This document shows, piece after piece, positions 55,480-63,726 of a stretch of DNA of 64,000 bases. The notes under the pieces were generated by a model. That model worked only from the letters and a program-made list of their open reading frames with translations. It was not told the DNA's origin and made no database searches. Position numbers and translations under genes: made by a program. The DNA is from Litoreibacter albidus. Its GTDB lineage: Bacteria > Pseudomonadota > Alphaproteobacteria > Rhodobacterales > Rhodobacteraceae. Each line of letters opens with the position of its first letter. Positions within the stretch are counted from its first letter, which is position 1. Where the stretch lies: the NCBI RefSeq assembly GCF_900107015.1, contig NZ_FNOI01000011.1, positions 23,502-87,501 on the forward strand, given 5' to 3'.

Positions 55480-56385
55480 TTACTCCTGATCCAGATAGCC
55501 GTGAGCCCGCAAAGGGGGGATAAGCAAGGATTTGATATTGTCAGGCAGGGTTTCAGCAACGTCTTGCCCTTTACCGACAGATGATGCTCGGATTGGGGAT
55601 GTGGCCTCTTCGAGTTGGGTTTCGCTAGCGGTGATGCCGAGCCAGTAGGTGATCTTGGTCAAAACGTCGAATGGATTTTGGGTGAAATCCTCGTAGCGCA
55701 GAACAAATACTCTGGACGTGTTGATCTGCTCAAAGGCCATGTCGCTGGAAGTAACACAGGCGGCCCATTGCCGAGCGACTATTTCTTCCAGCGGTGCTGA
55801 TGCAAGGCTGTCTAGTTCTTCAAATCGTGGACCCCAAGAATCGAAATGCTCTTGTCGTCCAAATTTGATTGCCAATCGGTTTCTCAGCGCGGATATCGCA
55901 TAGCGCGGTAGGTCAGAAAGCGGCGCGTAACGAGCTTTCGCTAGGTAGTAGGGGAGGCCTGGTACCTCTAATTCGCCACGCCAGCGTTTGCGCGCGGATG
56001 CGACGATATCGAACCCGTTGCGCACGATATGGATATAGCGTGCCTCGGGAAATACGGCATCGACAAAGGGTACACGCAGCGCGTTGGCGCAGGTTTTTTC
56101 GACGACAAAGTTGGGACGTCCCTGCTGCCGCCAGATCCTTTGGAAAGATGAACGAATTGATTTTCGCACCGCTGGGGTTGCACGTTCAGGTGGGATTTCA
56201 TCATTAGGCCAATCGAGATTGCCATGCCGCCAGATAGGATTGATTTCGTCGCATGGCCAAGTCGCGAAACTGGGCAGGCGGGTCAGCGCGTCGCGCAGCG
56301 CGTTGGTTCCCGACCGACCGGCACCGATGATGATGAGCGGGGTGAAAGGAATGGCCTCCGTGCCTTTGGGCGTGCTCGGTTTCAT
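55480..56385 (-). CDS. PAPS-dependent sulfotransferase
   Basis: The 301-residue protein has the 5'-phosphosulphate loop IIIGAGRSGTNALRDALTRL and a later IVRNGFDIVASARKRW (3'-phosphate-binding segment). No membrane signal is present. In a surface polysaccharide operon it most likely sulphates the repeat unit, a modification frequent in marine polysaccharides. It overlaps the deacetylase gene by four bases. Confidence 0.85.
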   Translation of the reverse strand: MKPSTPKGTEAIPFTPLIIIGAGRSGTNALRDALTRLPSFATWPCDEINPIWRHGNLDWPNDEIPPERATPAVRKSIRSSFQRIWRQQGRPNFVVEKTCANALRVPFVDAVFPEARYIHIVRNGFDIVASARKRWRGELEVPGLPYYLAKARYAPLSDLPRYAISALRNRLAIKFGRQEHFDSWGPRFEELDSLASAPLEEIVARQWAACVTSSDMAFEQINTSRVFVLRYEDFTQNPFDVLTKITYWLGITASETQLEEATSPIRASSVGKGQDVAETLPDNIKSLLIPPLRAHGYLDQE

Positions 56386-57086
56386 CTGGGGGAACCTGGT
56401 GCACGAATCAGGCCGCGAATCAATTGAAAGGCTTCGGCATGGCCTACACCGACTTCGCTGCCGACCGTCTGCGTCCTAGCTCGGACGGCTTCGACGCTTC
56501 TCGGATGCGGCCAGACACGTAACTCGTCCTCATAGGCTGCCAGCGCTTCGAGTTTATGGTCAATTGTGCTGTCGATATCCACGAACAGATTGGGTAGGAA
56601 TACGCCATTGGCAAGTGGGGCTCCCCATTCGGTCGAAGAGTTGACGAAAAAGGTCGCCACGTTGCGGATACTGCTGCCGGGTACAGGGCGCGCGACCACC
56701 ATAACCGAGTTGAAGACCTGCTCGTGGTCCTTATTCACGTCGCCGGGATGGTGAGTCAGGATTGTGTCGTAGTCCTCCTCAGCGGCGACCTTGCCGATGG
56801 CGCGGTTAATCTCGATATGGGGAATGGTGTCGAGCCGCATATCAGGTAAATCGAGTATTATGCAGCGGTTGATGCCAAGTATCTCGCAGGCTTTGTCGAG
56901 ATGCGTGTTGCGCCGTTTGCGCGCCGCCATGTCATCGCCGAACTGGGCCGAAGAGCCATCGCTCGCAACCAAGAGGTCTACGCGTGATCCTGCATCGGCC
57001 AATCGGCGGATCGTGCCGCCGGCGCCCAAGGTTTCGTCGTCGGGGTGGGCAACGACGACCAGGGTTTTTCGTGATTCGAGAATCAT
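56382..57086 (-). CDS. PIG-L-family deacetylase
   Basis: The 234-residue protein has the family metal motif AHPDDETLGAGG and the later THHPGDVNKDHEQVF. Members remove the acetyl group of GlcNAc-type residues on lipid or nucleotide carriers. It overlaps the formyltransferase gene by four bases and the sulfotransferase by four. That tight order suggests stepwise modification of one sugar. Confidence 0.9.
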   Translation of the reverse strand: MILESRKTLVVVAHPDDETLGAGGTIRRLADAGSRVDLLVASDGSSAQFGDDMAARKRRNTHLDKACEILGINRCIILDLPDMRLDTIPHIEINRAIGKVAAEEDYDTILTHHPGDVNKDHEQVFNSVMVVARPVPGSSIRNVATFFVNSSTEWGAPLANGVFLPNLFVDIDSTIDHKLEALAAYEDELRVWPHPRSVEAVRARTQTVGSEVGVGHAEAFQLIRGLIRAPGSPR

Positions 57087-58069
57087 TGGCTAATCCTTTG
57101 TTCGATCATTTTTACGCGTTTGCGCAGGGCATGGAGTTCGTCTTCAATCCGAAATCCGAAGCGATCACCGAGGCGTAAGCGCACGGGGCGATCTACAGGT
57201 AGGATGGGCTCACTCAACCACAGTGGTACATCCCCAGTTTGTACCAGGACCATGCCCTGGCGACGCGCAAGAACCTGACCCGGCATGCCTTTCCGCCGCA
57301 GGTCGCTCCCGCTCGCAAGACGAGCGCTGTGAAATACCGCGCGTTCTCCGTCAAGGTAGGAATAGGCACCCGGAAAGGGGGGCGAAACCGCCCGCACTAA
57401 ACGGTCGATCACCTCGGCCTCTGACCGAAAATCAATCCAGCCATCGGCCAATACACGTTTTGCTCTCCAGCTCGCGCTTTCGATATCTTGGTCGACCTCA
57501 GTCACCTGTCCCTCGACGAAATCGCAATAGAGCTCGGCGAAACTATGCGCGAGTGTCTCGGCAACCAGATCGTACAAGATACGTGCCGTAGGGCGTACTG
57601 GGATATCGAACTTGGTCTGTTTCAGGATCACACCGTCGTCGACGCCGTTCGTCATGCGAAACAGGGTTACAGCGCTGCGGCGCCGATCTTCAAGAATGGT
57701 CCACGGGATCGGGGCGCGTCCGCGCCCGTATGGCAACTCGGACGGGTGGCTGCCCACAACACCACATGAAAATACCTTGATCGCCTCGGCGCTCAGAAGC
57801 TGGCTCCAGCCGAGCACGAACAACATTTCGGCTCCAATAGTGCGGAATGCCTCGAGGGTTTCGTGGGCGTTGATATCGGATACTGGCAGAAAAGCGATCC
57901 CTAACCGTGACGCAATATCAGCGTGGTCGACGAAATCGGAAACGTTCGCTGCGTCCTTTTTCGGCAAGCCCGCGATCGCGGCGATGTCGGCGCCGACATC
58001 GACCAGTGCGGCAATCGCTTTTTCGCTTTCCTCGTTCATGCCGAGGCAGATGATCTTTGGTTTCATCAT
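57083..58069 (-). CDS. Sugar N-formyltransferase (methionyl-tRNA formyltransferase-like)
   Basis: The 328-residue protein has the formyltransferase core: LFVLGWSQLLSAEAIKV, GSHPSELPYGRGRAPIPWTIL with H108, and NGVDDGVILKQ with D144. Gly106 stands where related enzymes have the catalytic Asn. A second domain (about 205-310) resembles the C-terminal beta domain. It would add a formyl group from formyl-tetrahydrofolate to an amino sugar, not to initiator tRNA. Two Met codons open the gene. Confidence 0.88.
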   Translation of the reverse strand: MMKPKIICLGMNEESEKAIAALVDVGADIAAIAGLPKKDAANVSDFVDHADIASRLGIAFLPVSDINAHETLEAFRTIGAEMLFVLGWSQLLSAEAIKVFSCGVVGSHPSELPYGRGRAPIPWTILEDRRRSAVTLFRMTNGVDDGVILKQTKFDIPVRPTARILYDLVAETLAHSFAELYCDFVEGQVTEVDQDIESASWRAKRVLADGWIDFRSEAEVIDRLVRAVSPPFPGAYSYLDGERAVFHSARLASGSDLRRKGMPGQVLARRQGMVLVQTGDVPLWLSEPILPVDRPVRLRLGDRFGFRIEDELHALRKRVKMIEQRISQ

Positions 58070-58072
58070 CGT

Positions 58073-58684
58073 TTAGCTCCACTCATCATCGCTGGCCGGA
58101 TGGGTATCAGCCCGACCGCTGAGGATCAGTTTGGCTGTCCGCAGGATAATCCGGGCGTCGGTCCAGATTGATAGGGTGTTGATATACTCGAGATCCAGAA
58201 CAATGCGCTCGGGCCAACTCAGCGATGTGTTCCCGCTGATTTGTGCAAGACCGCTTAAGCCGGGTCGAATGCTGACACGACGGCGCTGTTCCAGAGACAT
58301 CCTATCGTAGTCTTCCCGTACTGTCGGTCGAGGGCCGATCAAAGACATATCTCCTAGCAGAACATTCAAGATCTGCGGCAACTCGTCCAGTTTGTATTTG
58401 CGGATTGTCTCGCCGCCGCGAAACACCCGTGAGTCCGCGCGTCGGGTTGTCGAGGCGTTTGGCTGGGGCGCCGTATTACTGTGCATTGACCGGAACTTTA
58501 GCAATGAAAATTCTTTACCGTTCAGCCCGACTCTCGTCTGGCGGAAAAATACGGGCCCTGGGCTGCGCAGCTTGATGAAGAGCGCCAGACCGAGGAACAA
58601 TGGCGAGAGTAAAAGTAAGGCAGCTCCAGATAACGCGATATCGAACGCGCGTTTTGCCGCCATTTGTCGCTTAGGCGGAGTCAT
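58073..58684 (-). CDS. Initiating sugar-phosphate transferase (monotopic PGT)
   Basis: The 203-residue protein begins with KRAFDIALSGAALLLLSPLFLGLALFIKL (re-entrant membrane helix) and has GPVFFRQTRVGLNGKEFSLLKFRSM, IRKYKLDELPQILNVLLGDMSLIGPRP and PGLSGLAQISG. This is the small PglC/WcaJ-type catalytic core. It loads the first sugar phosphate onto undecaprenyl phosphate. The fnlABC neighbours make L-FucNAc a plausible first or early sugar. Confidence 0.93.
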   Translation of the reverse strand: MTPPKRQMAAKRAFDIALSGAALLLLSPLFLGLALFIKLRSPGPVFFRQTRVGLNGKEFSLLKFRSMHSNTAPQPNASTTRRADSRVFRGGETIRKYKLDELPQILNVLLGDMSLIGPRPTVREDYDRMSLEQRRRVSIRPGLSGLAQISGNTSLSWPERIVLDLEYINTLSIWTDARIILRTAKLILSGRADTHPASDDEWS

Positions 58685-59841
58685 CGTGAGTCATTCTCCT
58701 TTACCCGAATCCCGTCCCATGAGTTTGATAGCCGTGCCGTACCTAAAACGAGGTTCACAACCCGCTCGGATGTATTGGTTATGTAATAGTCGGCTGGCAC
58801 TGGGTGGGGAAGATTTTCTTGCTCACGATCCGCAAAGCCGCGTGTAACGGCGGCGATACCGTCTAGGATCGTATCCGCATTCAGTCCGGTCATGATCAAG
58901 CAGCCGACATCCAAACCTTCGGGGCGCTCAATGGCGTCACGCGGGGTGATTGCCGGAAAGCCTAGCATTGAGCTTTCTTCGGCTATTGTGCCGCTGTCGG
59001 AAATTGCGCAGAAGGCACGCATCTGAAGTTTGTTGTAGTCGTGGAAGCCAAAGGGCTTCATCCACTGGACCCTATCGTCCAAGGTAACGTCCTTGAGGGC
59101 GTCGAGCCGCTTGCGCGTACGTGGGTGCGTCGAAACAATAATCGGCATATCATACTGCGTTGCAATTCTGTTTAGTGCATCGACCAGCTGCGAAAGGCGG
59201 GCAGCGCTATCGACGTTTTCTTCGCGGTGTAGCGAAACAATGAAGTAACCACGGTCTTTCAGGCTAATCCGAGACAGGATGTCCGATGCTTCTATCTTGT
59301 CACGATAGTGAGCCAACACCTCACGCATAGGCGACCCGGTGAGGTAGATGCGACGATGGTGTACGCCTTCGGAGAGCAAATGCCGCCGTGCGTGCTCGGT
59401 ATAGACCAGATTGAAGTCTGAGATGTGATCCACCAGTTTACGGTTGGTCTCTTCGGGCACGTTGCGGTCGAAAGATCGATTGCCAGCTTCCATATGATAC
59501 ACTGGAACTTTCATTCGCCGCGCCATGATCGCGGAAATCGCCGAGTTTGTATCCCCAAGAACGACGACAGCGTCAGGCTTTTCTTCAGCCAGCACCTTTT
59601 CGCTTTCGATTAGAATTTTGCCGAGTGTTTCGCCCAGAGTGCCACCTCCAGTACCCAGGAAGTGGTCGGGTTTGCGTACTCCGAGATCTTCGAAGAACAC
59701 TTCGTTCAGCTCGTAGTCCCAGTTTTGGCCAGTGTGGACCACGACATGGTCGGTATAGGTGTCGAGGCGTGCCATGACGCGCGACAGACGGATGATCTCG
59801 GGTCGAGTGCCGAGAATGGTCATAACTTTGAGGCGTTTCAT
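58681..59841 (-). CDS. fnlC: UDP-GlcNAc 2-epimerase-type enzyme, FnlC/CapG type
   Basis: The 386-residue protein has the 2-epimerase pattern: TILGTRPEIIRLSRVM, VVHTGQNWDYELNEVFFEDLG, VVLGDTNSAISAI, YHMEAGNRSFDRNVPEETNRKLVDH and SDSGTIAEESSMLGFPAI. As the third enzyme after FnlA/FnlB-like genes it should form UDP-L-FucNAc by C2 epimerisation. ATGA overlaps join it to both neighbours. Confidence 0.9.
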   Translation of the reverse strand: MKRLKVMTILGTRPEIIRLSRVMARLDTYTDHVVVHTGQNWDYELNEVFFEDLGVRKPDHFLGTGGGTLGETLGKILIESEKVLAEEKPDAVVVLGDTNSAISAIMARRMKVPVYHMEAGNRSFDRNVPEETNRKLVDHISDFNLVYTEHARRHLLSEGVHHRRIYLTGSPMREVLAHYRDKIEASDILSRISLKDRGYFIVSLHREENVDSAARLSQLVDALNRIATQYDMPIIVSTHPRTRKRLDALKDVTLDDRVQWMKPFGFHDYNKLQMRAFCAISDSGTIAEESSMLGFPAITPRDAIERPEGLDVGCLIMTGLNADTILDGIAAVTRGFADREQENLPHPVPADYYITNTSERVVNLVLGTARLSNSWDGIRVKENDSR

Positions 59842-60959
59842 TTTAGAACCTTATCGGCGAAAGTATCGGGGTTGGCCGGATCAAAAAGATCGTGTGTCCA
59901 GAAAAGCGTCAGTAGCTCGGTGTCGCCAACGTTCTCAATCGAATGGGTATGCAATGTTGGCATGTCTACGGGTGATGGGTTTCCACCTGATACACGGTAT
60001 TCCCAAACCTCATCAGTCAAAACCTTGCGGATGCGGATCATCGCTTCGCCCTGGACGACAAGGAAGCGCTCGACTTTGTCCAAGTGGAAATGGTCTCCAC
60101 GGGTCACACCTGGCATCGTTGTTGACAAGAAAGTCTGTCCACCGCCGCCGCCTTTTACAGCCTCGAACAAAGTGCCGCGTGCGTCCGTATTGAGCTTCAG
60201 TGGACGTGGGAACTCGTCTGGATATAACGCCGCACGGTAGCTGTTGAATAACGAGACGGTGAAAGGGTCGCGAAGGTCGGGGTAGATATTAGCTTGGTAG
60301 TTGGCGTGGAAACCCTGCAGGATTGAGAATAGATCGACTACTGCTATATCACGAGCTTCGGGGCTTACGGTGCCGATTGTAACACTTTTCACCGCATCCA
60401 GCGCGGCCTTTGCCGCAGCGCCGGCATGCAGGAGAGATACGCGCCCGTTGGGGTTGATGTCCGCTGTTTCGCCCGCGATCACCGCTTTGATGAAGGTCGC
60501 CGTGACGTTGTTGTAATCCGGTCGGGCGCACTCGCCAAAGATATGTGGAAGCACCATGTCGGTGTACTGGCCGCCAGCTCGCGATAGCACCTCACCAGCG
60601 ATGCGTTTCGATCGGCCGTATGGTGTGTCATTCGCGGCGTGCGTGGAGTTTGCGTAGACGATATGGGGGGCGGCGTTGGTGGACTTGCATGCCTCAACCA
60701 GTCGCGCGGCGATTGCAGGGTTTGCAGCTTCGACAACGTCATCGGGAGCGCGATTTACGCCCGCGAAATGCAGGACTGCTTGCGCACCCTTTACAGCCGA
60801 ACTCAGGGCCGCATCATCGTCGAAAGTAGCATGGTCGAGTGCAACGACGTCGTATGGTTTCAGCTCTCCTTGGAATGCAGCAGCACAATTGGCTGCATAA
60901 AGGCGCGCATGCGCGTGCCAGCCGATCAAGCCTCCTGCTCCTGTGATGACGATCCGCAT
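59838..60959 (-). CDS. fnlB: UDP-sugar reductase with C-terminal cupin, FnlB/CapF type
   Basis: The 373-residue protein has an N-terminal SDR region (VITGAGGLIGWHAHARL; about 1-245) and a C-terminal cupin domain (about 255-365) with TTMPGVTRGDHFHLDKVERFLVVQGEAMIRIR. This two-domain build is the CapF type, which reduces the 4-keto intermediate in UDP-L-FucNAc synthesis. It overlaps fnlA (TAATG) and fnlC (ATGA). Confidence 0.92.
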   Translation of the reverse strand: MRIVITGAGGLIGWHAHARLYAANCAAAFQGELKPYDVVALDHATFDDDAALSSAVKGAQAVLHFAGVNRAPDDVVEAANPAIAARLVEACKSTNAAPHIVYANSTHAANDTPYGRSKRIAGEVLSRAGGQYTDMVLPHIFGECARPDYNNVTATFIKAVIAGETADINPNGRVSLLHAGAAAKAALDAVKSVTIGTVSPEARDIAVVDLFSILQGFHANYQANIYPDLRDPFTVSLFNSYRAALYPDEFPRPLKLNTDARGTLFEAVKGGGGGQTFLSTTMPGVTRGDHFHLDKVERFLVVQGEAMIRIRKVLTDEVWEYRVSGGNPSPVDMPTLHTHSIENVGDTELLTLFWTHDLFDPANPDTFADKVLK

Positions 60960-62005
60960 TAGCGCGCTCCGTTCCAGGTGTCCAATTCAGCCTGTACTTC
61001 GGGGAGCGTAAGAAGCAGTTCTTTCACTTCACTGACGTCGAGCTGTTGCGTGTTGTGTGAATGATAATCCTCTAGCTGCTTGGTTTCAGCCTCACCCTCA
61101 GAGAAATACGGTTTGTAGTTCAGGTCACGTGTATCAAGAATAATCCGATAGTAATCACCCATATCCTCTGAGCTACCTAACTCTTGCGCGCTGGCAAGAG
61201 TTTCGTAGAGCTTTTCAGCATGGCGCCAACCGATGACCTCAACTGGATGATCGGGGACGTCGAACAACTCTGTAAGAGCGGTAACGAGATCGGCGATTGT
61301 TGATGCCGGAGCTTTTTTAATGAAGAGATCGCCTTGATTAGCGTGCTGGAAGGCATGATGCACCAAAGCCACACTATAGCGTAGTGGCATTAAGAACCGT
61401 GTCATTGTTGGCTCGGTTACGGTGATAGCCTTTCCAGATTTGATTTGGCGCACAAATAGCGGAATGGCTGAGCCTCGCGAATACATAACATTCCCATATC
61501 GCACGCACGAGATGATCGTGTCGCCGTTGGGTCCCAATGTGCGCGCCGCTGCTTGTGCCGTTTTCTCCATTAACGCTTTCGTCATGCCCATAGCGTTCAC
61601 AGGCAGCACTGCTTTGTCGGTGGAAAGGCAAACCAAGCTTTGAACTTTTGCTGAGATGGCGGAGCGGATTACGTTCTCAGATCCCATTACATTGGTCAAA
61701 ACGGCTTCATGTGGGAAGAACTCACAACTCGGGACTTGTTTCAAAGCGGCAGCGTGGAATATCGCGTCTACGCCTTGCACAGCTCGGTCTACCGCGCCCC
61801 GATCTCGGATGTCGCCGATGTAATAACGCACGCGGTCGTCGCGCAGATCATTTCGAAGAGCGTCTTGCTTTTCCTCATCGCGACTTAGGATGCGGACTTC
61901 TTCAACTCCATCCGCCAAAAGATCGCGCAACATTGTTTTTCCGAAAGAACCGGTCCCCCCAGTTATCAGTACGCGATTAGGCTTTTCTTTTTTTTGGGGG
62001 CTCAT
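60959..62005 (-). CDS. fnlA: UDP-GlcNAc 4,6-dehydratase/epimerase, FnlA/CapE type
   Basis: The 348-residue protein has the nucleotide motif VLITGGTGSFGKTMLRDLL, STDKAVLPVNAMGMTKALMEK (Met-x3-Lys active-site variant, without the usual Tyr) and RYGNVMYSRGSAIPLFVRQI. The CapE/FnlA subgroup dehydrates and epimerises UDP-GlcNAc. It is the first gene of the polysaccharide operon, so its promoter lies before 62005, next to the MarR-type gene on the same strand. Confidence 0.93.
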   Translation of the reverse strand: MSPQKKEKPNRVLITGGTGSFGKTMLRDLLADGVEEVRILSRDEEKQDALRNDLRDDRVRYYIGDIRDRGAVDRAVQGVDAIFHAAALKQVPSCEFFPHEAVLTNVMGSENVIRSAISAKVQSLVCLSTDKAVLPVNAMGMTKALMEKTAQAAARTLGPNGDTIISCVRYGNVMYSRGSAIPLFVRQIKSGKAITVTEPTMTRFLMPLRYSVALVHHAFQHANQGDLFIKKAPASTIADLVTALTELFDVPDHPVEVIGWRHAEKLYETLASAQELGSSEDMGDYYRIILDTRDLNYKPYFSEGEAETKQLEDYHSHNTQQLDVSEVKELLLTLPEVQAELDTWNGAR

Positions 62006-62056
62006 AGCAGATACCTTTTGAACAATTTGAATCTTCGCTCGCGGTAAGGCGCGCGT

Positions 62057-62524
62057 CTATATCTCTTTTTGAATTGACCGAGAAGCTTGCTGATCATGCC
62101 GCTCGTTGTCTCGTTTTATCGCCTCGATCTCTTCACGAAGAGCCTCATACTCAGCCATCTTACGCGCCAAAAAGGAGCGTGTCAGCGCTGCGCGCTTTGC
62201 GATCCCCTGCGGTGTCAAGACATAGGCGTATCGCCGCTTGTCCTTCGCTGCCGTGAAGTTACCGAGCTTCACGAGCCCTTTATCAACTAGCGCGCCGAGA
62301 ACGTAGTTCATGCGGCCAACGCTCACGCCCACCGCTTTCGCTAGGTCGCGCTGTGACATTTCAGGGTTTTCCTGAAGCAGTCGGAGGATGCGAAAATGCA
62401 TGTCTTCATGGATTTGGGAGCGTGTCATATGGTTGATATCTTGACAGGCTGCCGCATCAGAGCTGCCTTGGCTGCGCTCTGTGTGTGGTGGGCTGGCGGT
62501 TCGAATAGATTTTCCATCGTTCAA
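62057..62524 (-). CDS. MarR-type EPS-associated transcriptional regulator
   Basis: The product has up to 155 residues with a winged helix: HFRILRLLQENPEMSQRDLAKAVGVSVGRMNYVLGALVDKGLVKLGNF, then RRYAYVLTPQGIAKRAALTRSFLARKMAEYEALREEIEAI ending in a coiled coil. This is the small regulator often placed before exopolysaccharide operons. A later ATG at 62428 would give about 123 residues, nearer the usual size. It is 51 bp upstream of fnlA on the same strand. Confidence 0.88.
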   Translation of the reverse strand: MNDGKSIRTASPPHTERSQGSSDAAACQDINHMTRSQIHEDMHFRILRLLQENPEMSQRDLAKAVGVSVGRMNYVLGALVDKGLVKLGNFTAAKDKRRYAYVLTPQGIAKRAALTRSFLARKMAEYEALREEIEAIKRDNERHDQQASRSIQKEI

Positions 62525-62659
62525 TTTTGAGCATTAGCCAAAGAAGTGCGCTAGAGCAACCGCAAACATTGCGCCAATAGTAGGTAAGTAGGAGCTCGCC
62601 TATGTTGCACTTACTCGAAAATAAACGATATATAGCGCCATGTTTGTGCGGGGTGTGAA

Positions 62660-63178
62660 ATGACACAGAATGTCATTGCTGAAGATATGGGCTGGTTCTT
62701 AGCGCAGTTGAAGCCGAACAGCGCGCAGATTGCAAAACGCAATCTCGAACGGCAGGGGTTTGAGACGTTTCTCCCTCTCGAAGAGACTACACAGCAGCGG
62801 TCTGGCAGGTTTGTGACCGCGCGGCGTCCCCTTTTCCCTGGCTACATCTTTGTCGCGTTCAATGCGGTGCAGGGGTGTTGGCGCTCAATCAACTCAACGC
62901 AGGGTATTAAGCAACTTGTGAGCTTTGGTCGTGCGCCCACGCCTGTCCCATGTGACCTAGTTGATGGCTTGAAGGCGCGGTGCGATCGTTTGAGCAATCT
63001 GGTTGAGGGTCACGCACTCGGGGCTGGCGACGCCGTGACATTTACTAACGGCCCATTCTCCAATTTTGTAGGAGAGATTGAGAAGGTTGAATCTCAGCAA
63101 CGTGTCTGGGTTTTGATGGACCTGATGGGCGGGCGAACACGGGTGGCGGCGAATGAAGCGCAGCTGCGCGCGGTTTAG
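62660..63178 (+). CDS. NusG/RfaH-like transcription antiterminator
   Basis: The 172-residue protein has the NGN domain (WFLAQLKPNSAQIAKRNLERQGFETFLPLEETT, RRPLFPGYIFVAFN; about 12-75) and a KOW-like C-terminal domain (GDAVTFTNGPFSNFVGEIEKVE, VLMDLMGGRTRVAANEAQL; about 125-170). Such paralogues let polymerase read through long polysaccharide operons. It diverges from the regulator and fnlA, so it would act in trans. No ops-like element was identified. Confidence 0.9.
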   Translation: MTQNVIAEDMGWFLAQLKPNSAQIAKRNLERQGFETFLPLEETTQQRSGRFVTARRPLFPGYIFVAFNAVQGCWRSINSTQGIKQLVSFGRAPTPVPCDLVDGLKARCDRLSNLVEGHALGAGDAVTFTNGPFSNFVGEIEKVESQQRVWVLMDLMGGRTRVAANEAQLRAV

Positions 63179-63262
63179 CGCGCACTTTCGCCACCATATG
63201 TCACGTTCAAAACGTTCAGCGAATCGTTGGGCCACCGTGGCGGCCCAACGAGCGTTGAGTTG

Positions 63263-63496
63263 TTAGGATTTGTTGTCCCAGTACCACGCCTGAGGCATGA
63301 AGACGTTGGCTGGGCTCGCCCATTGGCTGTTCGAAACCATGCCGGGCAGGACATTCTCAAGGCCATTCTTCACCACGCCGTAAGTCGAGGGGTTCTTGGT
63401 GACGCCGAAGGCCTCAAACTCATCCGCCGCGATGTCGGAGAGTTGTTGATAGAGCACGACGCGGTTGTCAGAGTCGACATTGCTGTTGATCGCCTC
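63263..63496 (-). pseudogene. 3' remnant of an ABC transporter solute-binding protein gene
   Basis: A minus-strand frame reads EAINSNVDSDNRVVLYQQL, SDIAADEFEAFGV, NGLENVLPGMV and PQAWYWDNKS, bounded upstream by a stop. It resembles the C-terminus of a family-5 (peptide-type) binding protein. The rest of the gene is absent, replaced by the insertion sequence region on the right. Confidence 0.55.
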
Positions 63497-63726
63497 TCAA
63501 ATCTCATAGCGTTTTTTAACGTGCTCAGGCGGCTCGATGCCACTGGTGTCGCCCGTTGTGTACTAGGGGTGCATGACGAGAACTATCGTCAATGGGCAGG
63601 AGGGCTGAGGGCAATTGGCTTGGGCTCAAGGTCGTGTTGCCACTGTCGGCAGTGAAGTCATGCTGGACCTGTCGCGGTTTGATGCCGGCCCTTTGATAGC
63701 ATTTACTTCAACAAAGGGGACTGACT
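63497..63726. other. Junction between gene remnant and insertion element
   Basis: This 230-bp stretch holds the left end of the IS element. I cannot fix its terminal inverted repeat without the right end. No gene is supported here. Confidence 0.35.

Noticed and set aside
57083..58069. Methionyl-tRNA formyltransferase for translation
   Set aside because: It lies inside a sugar operon with coupled genes and has an altered active-site motif; initiator tRNA formylation is a chromosomal housekeeping function.
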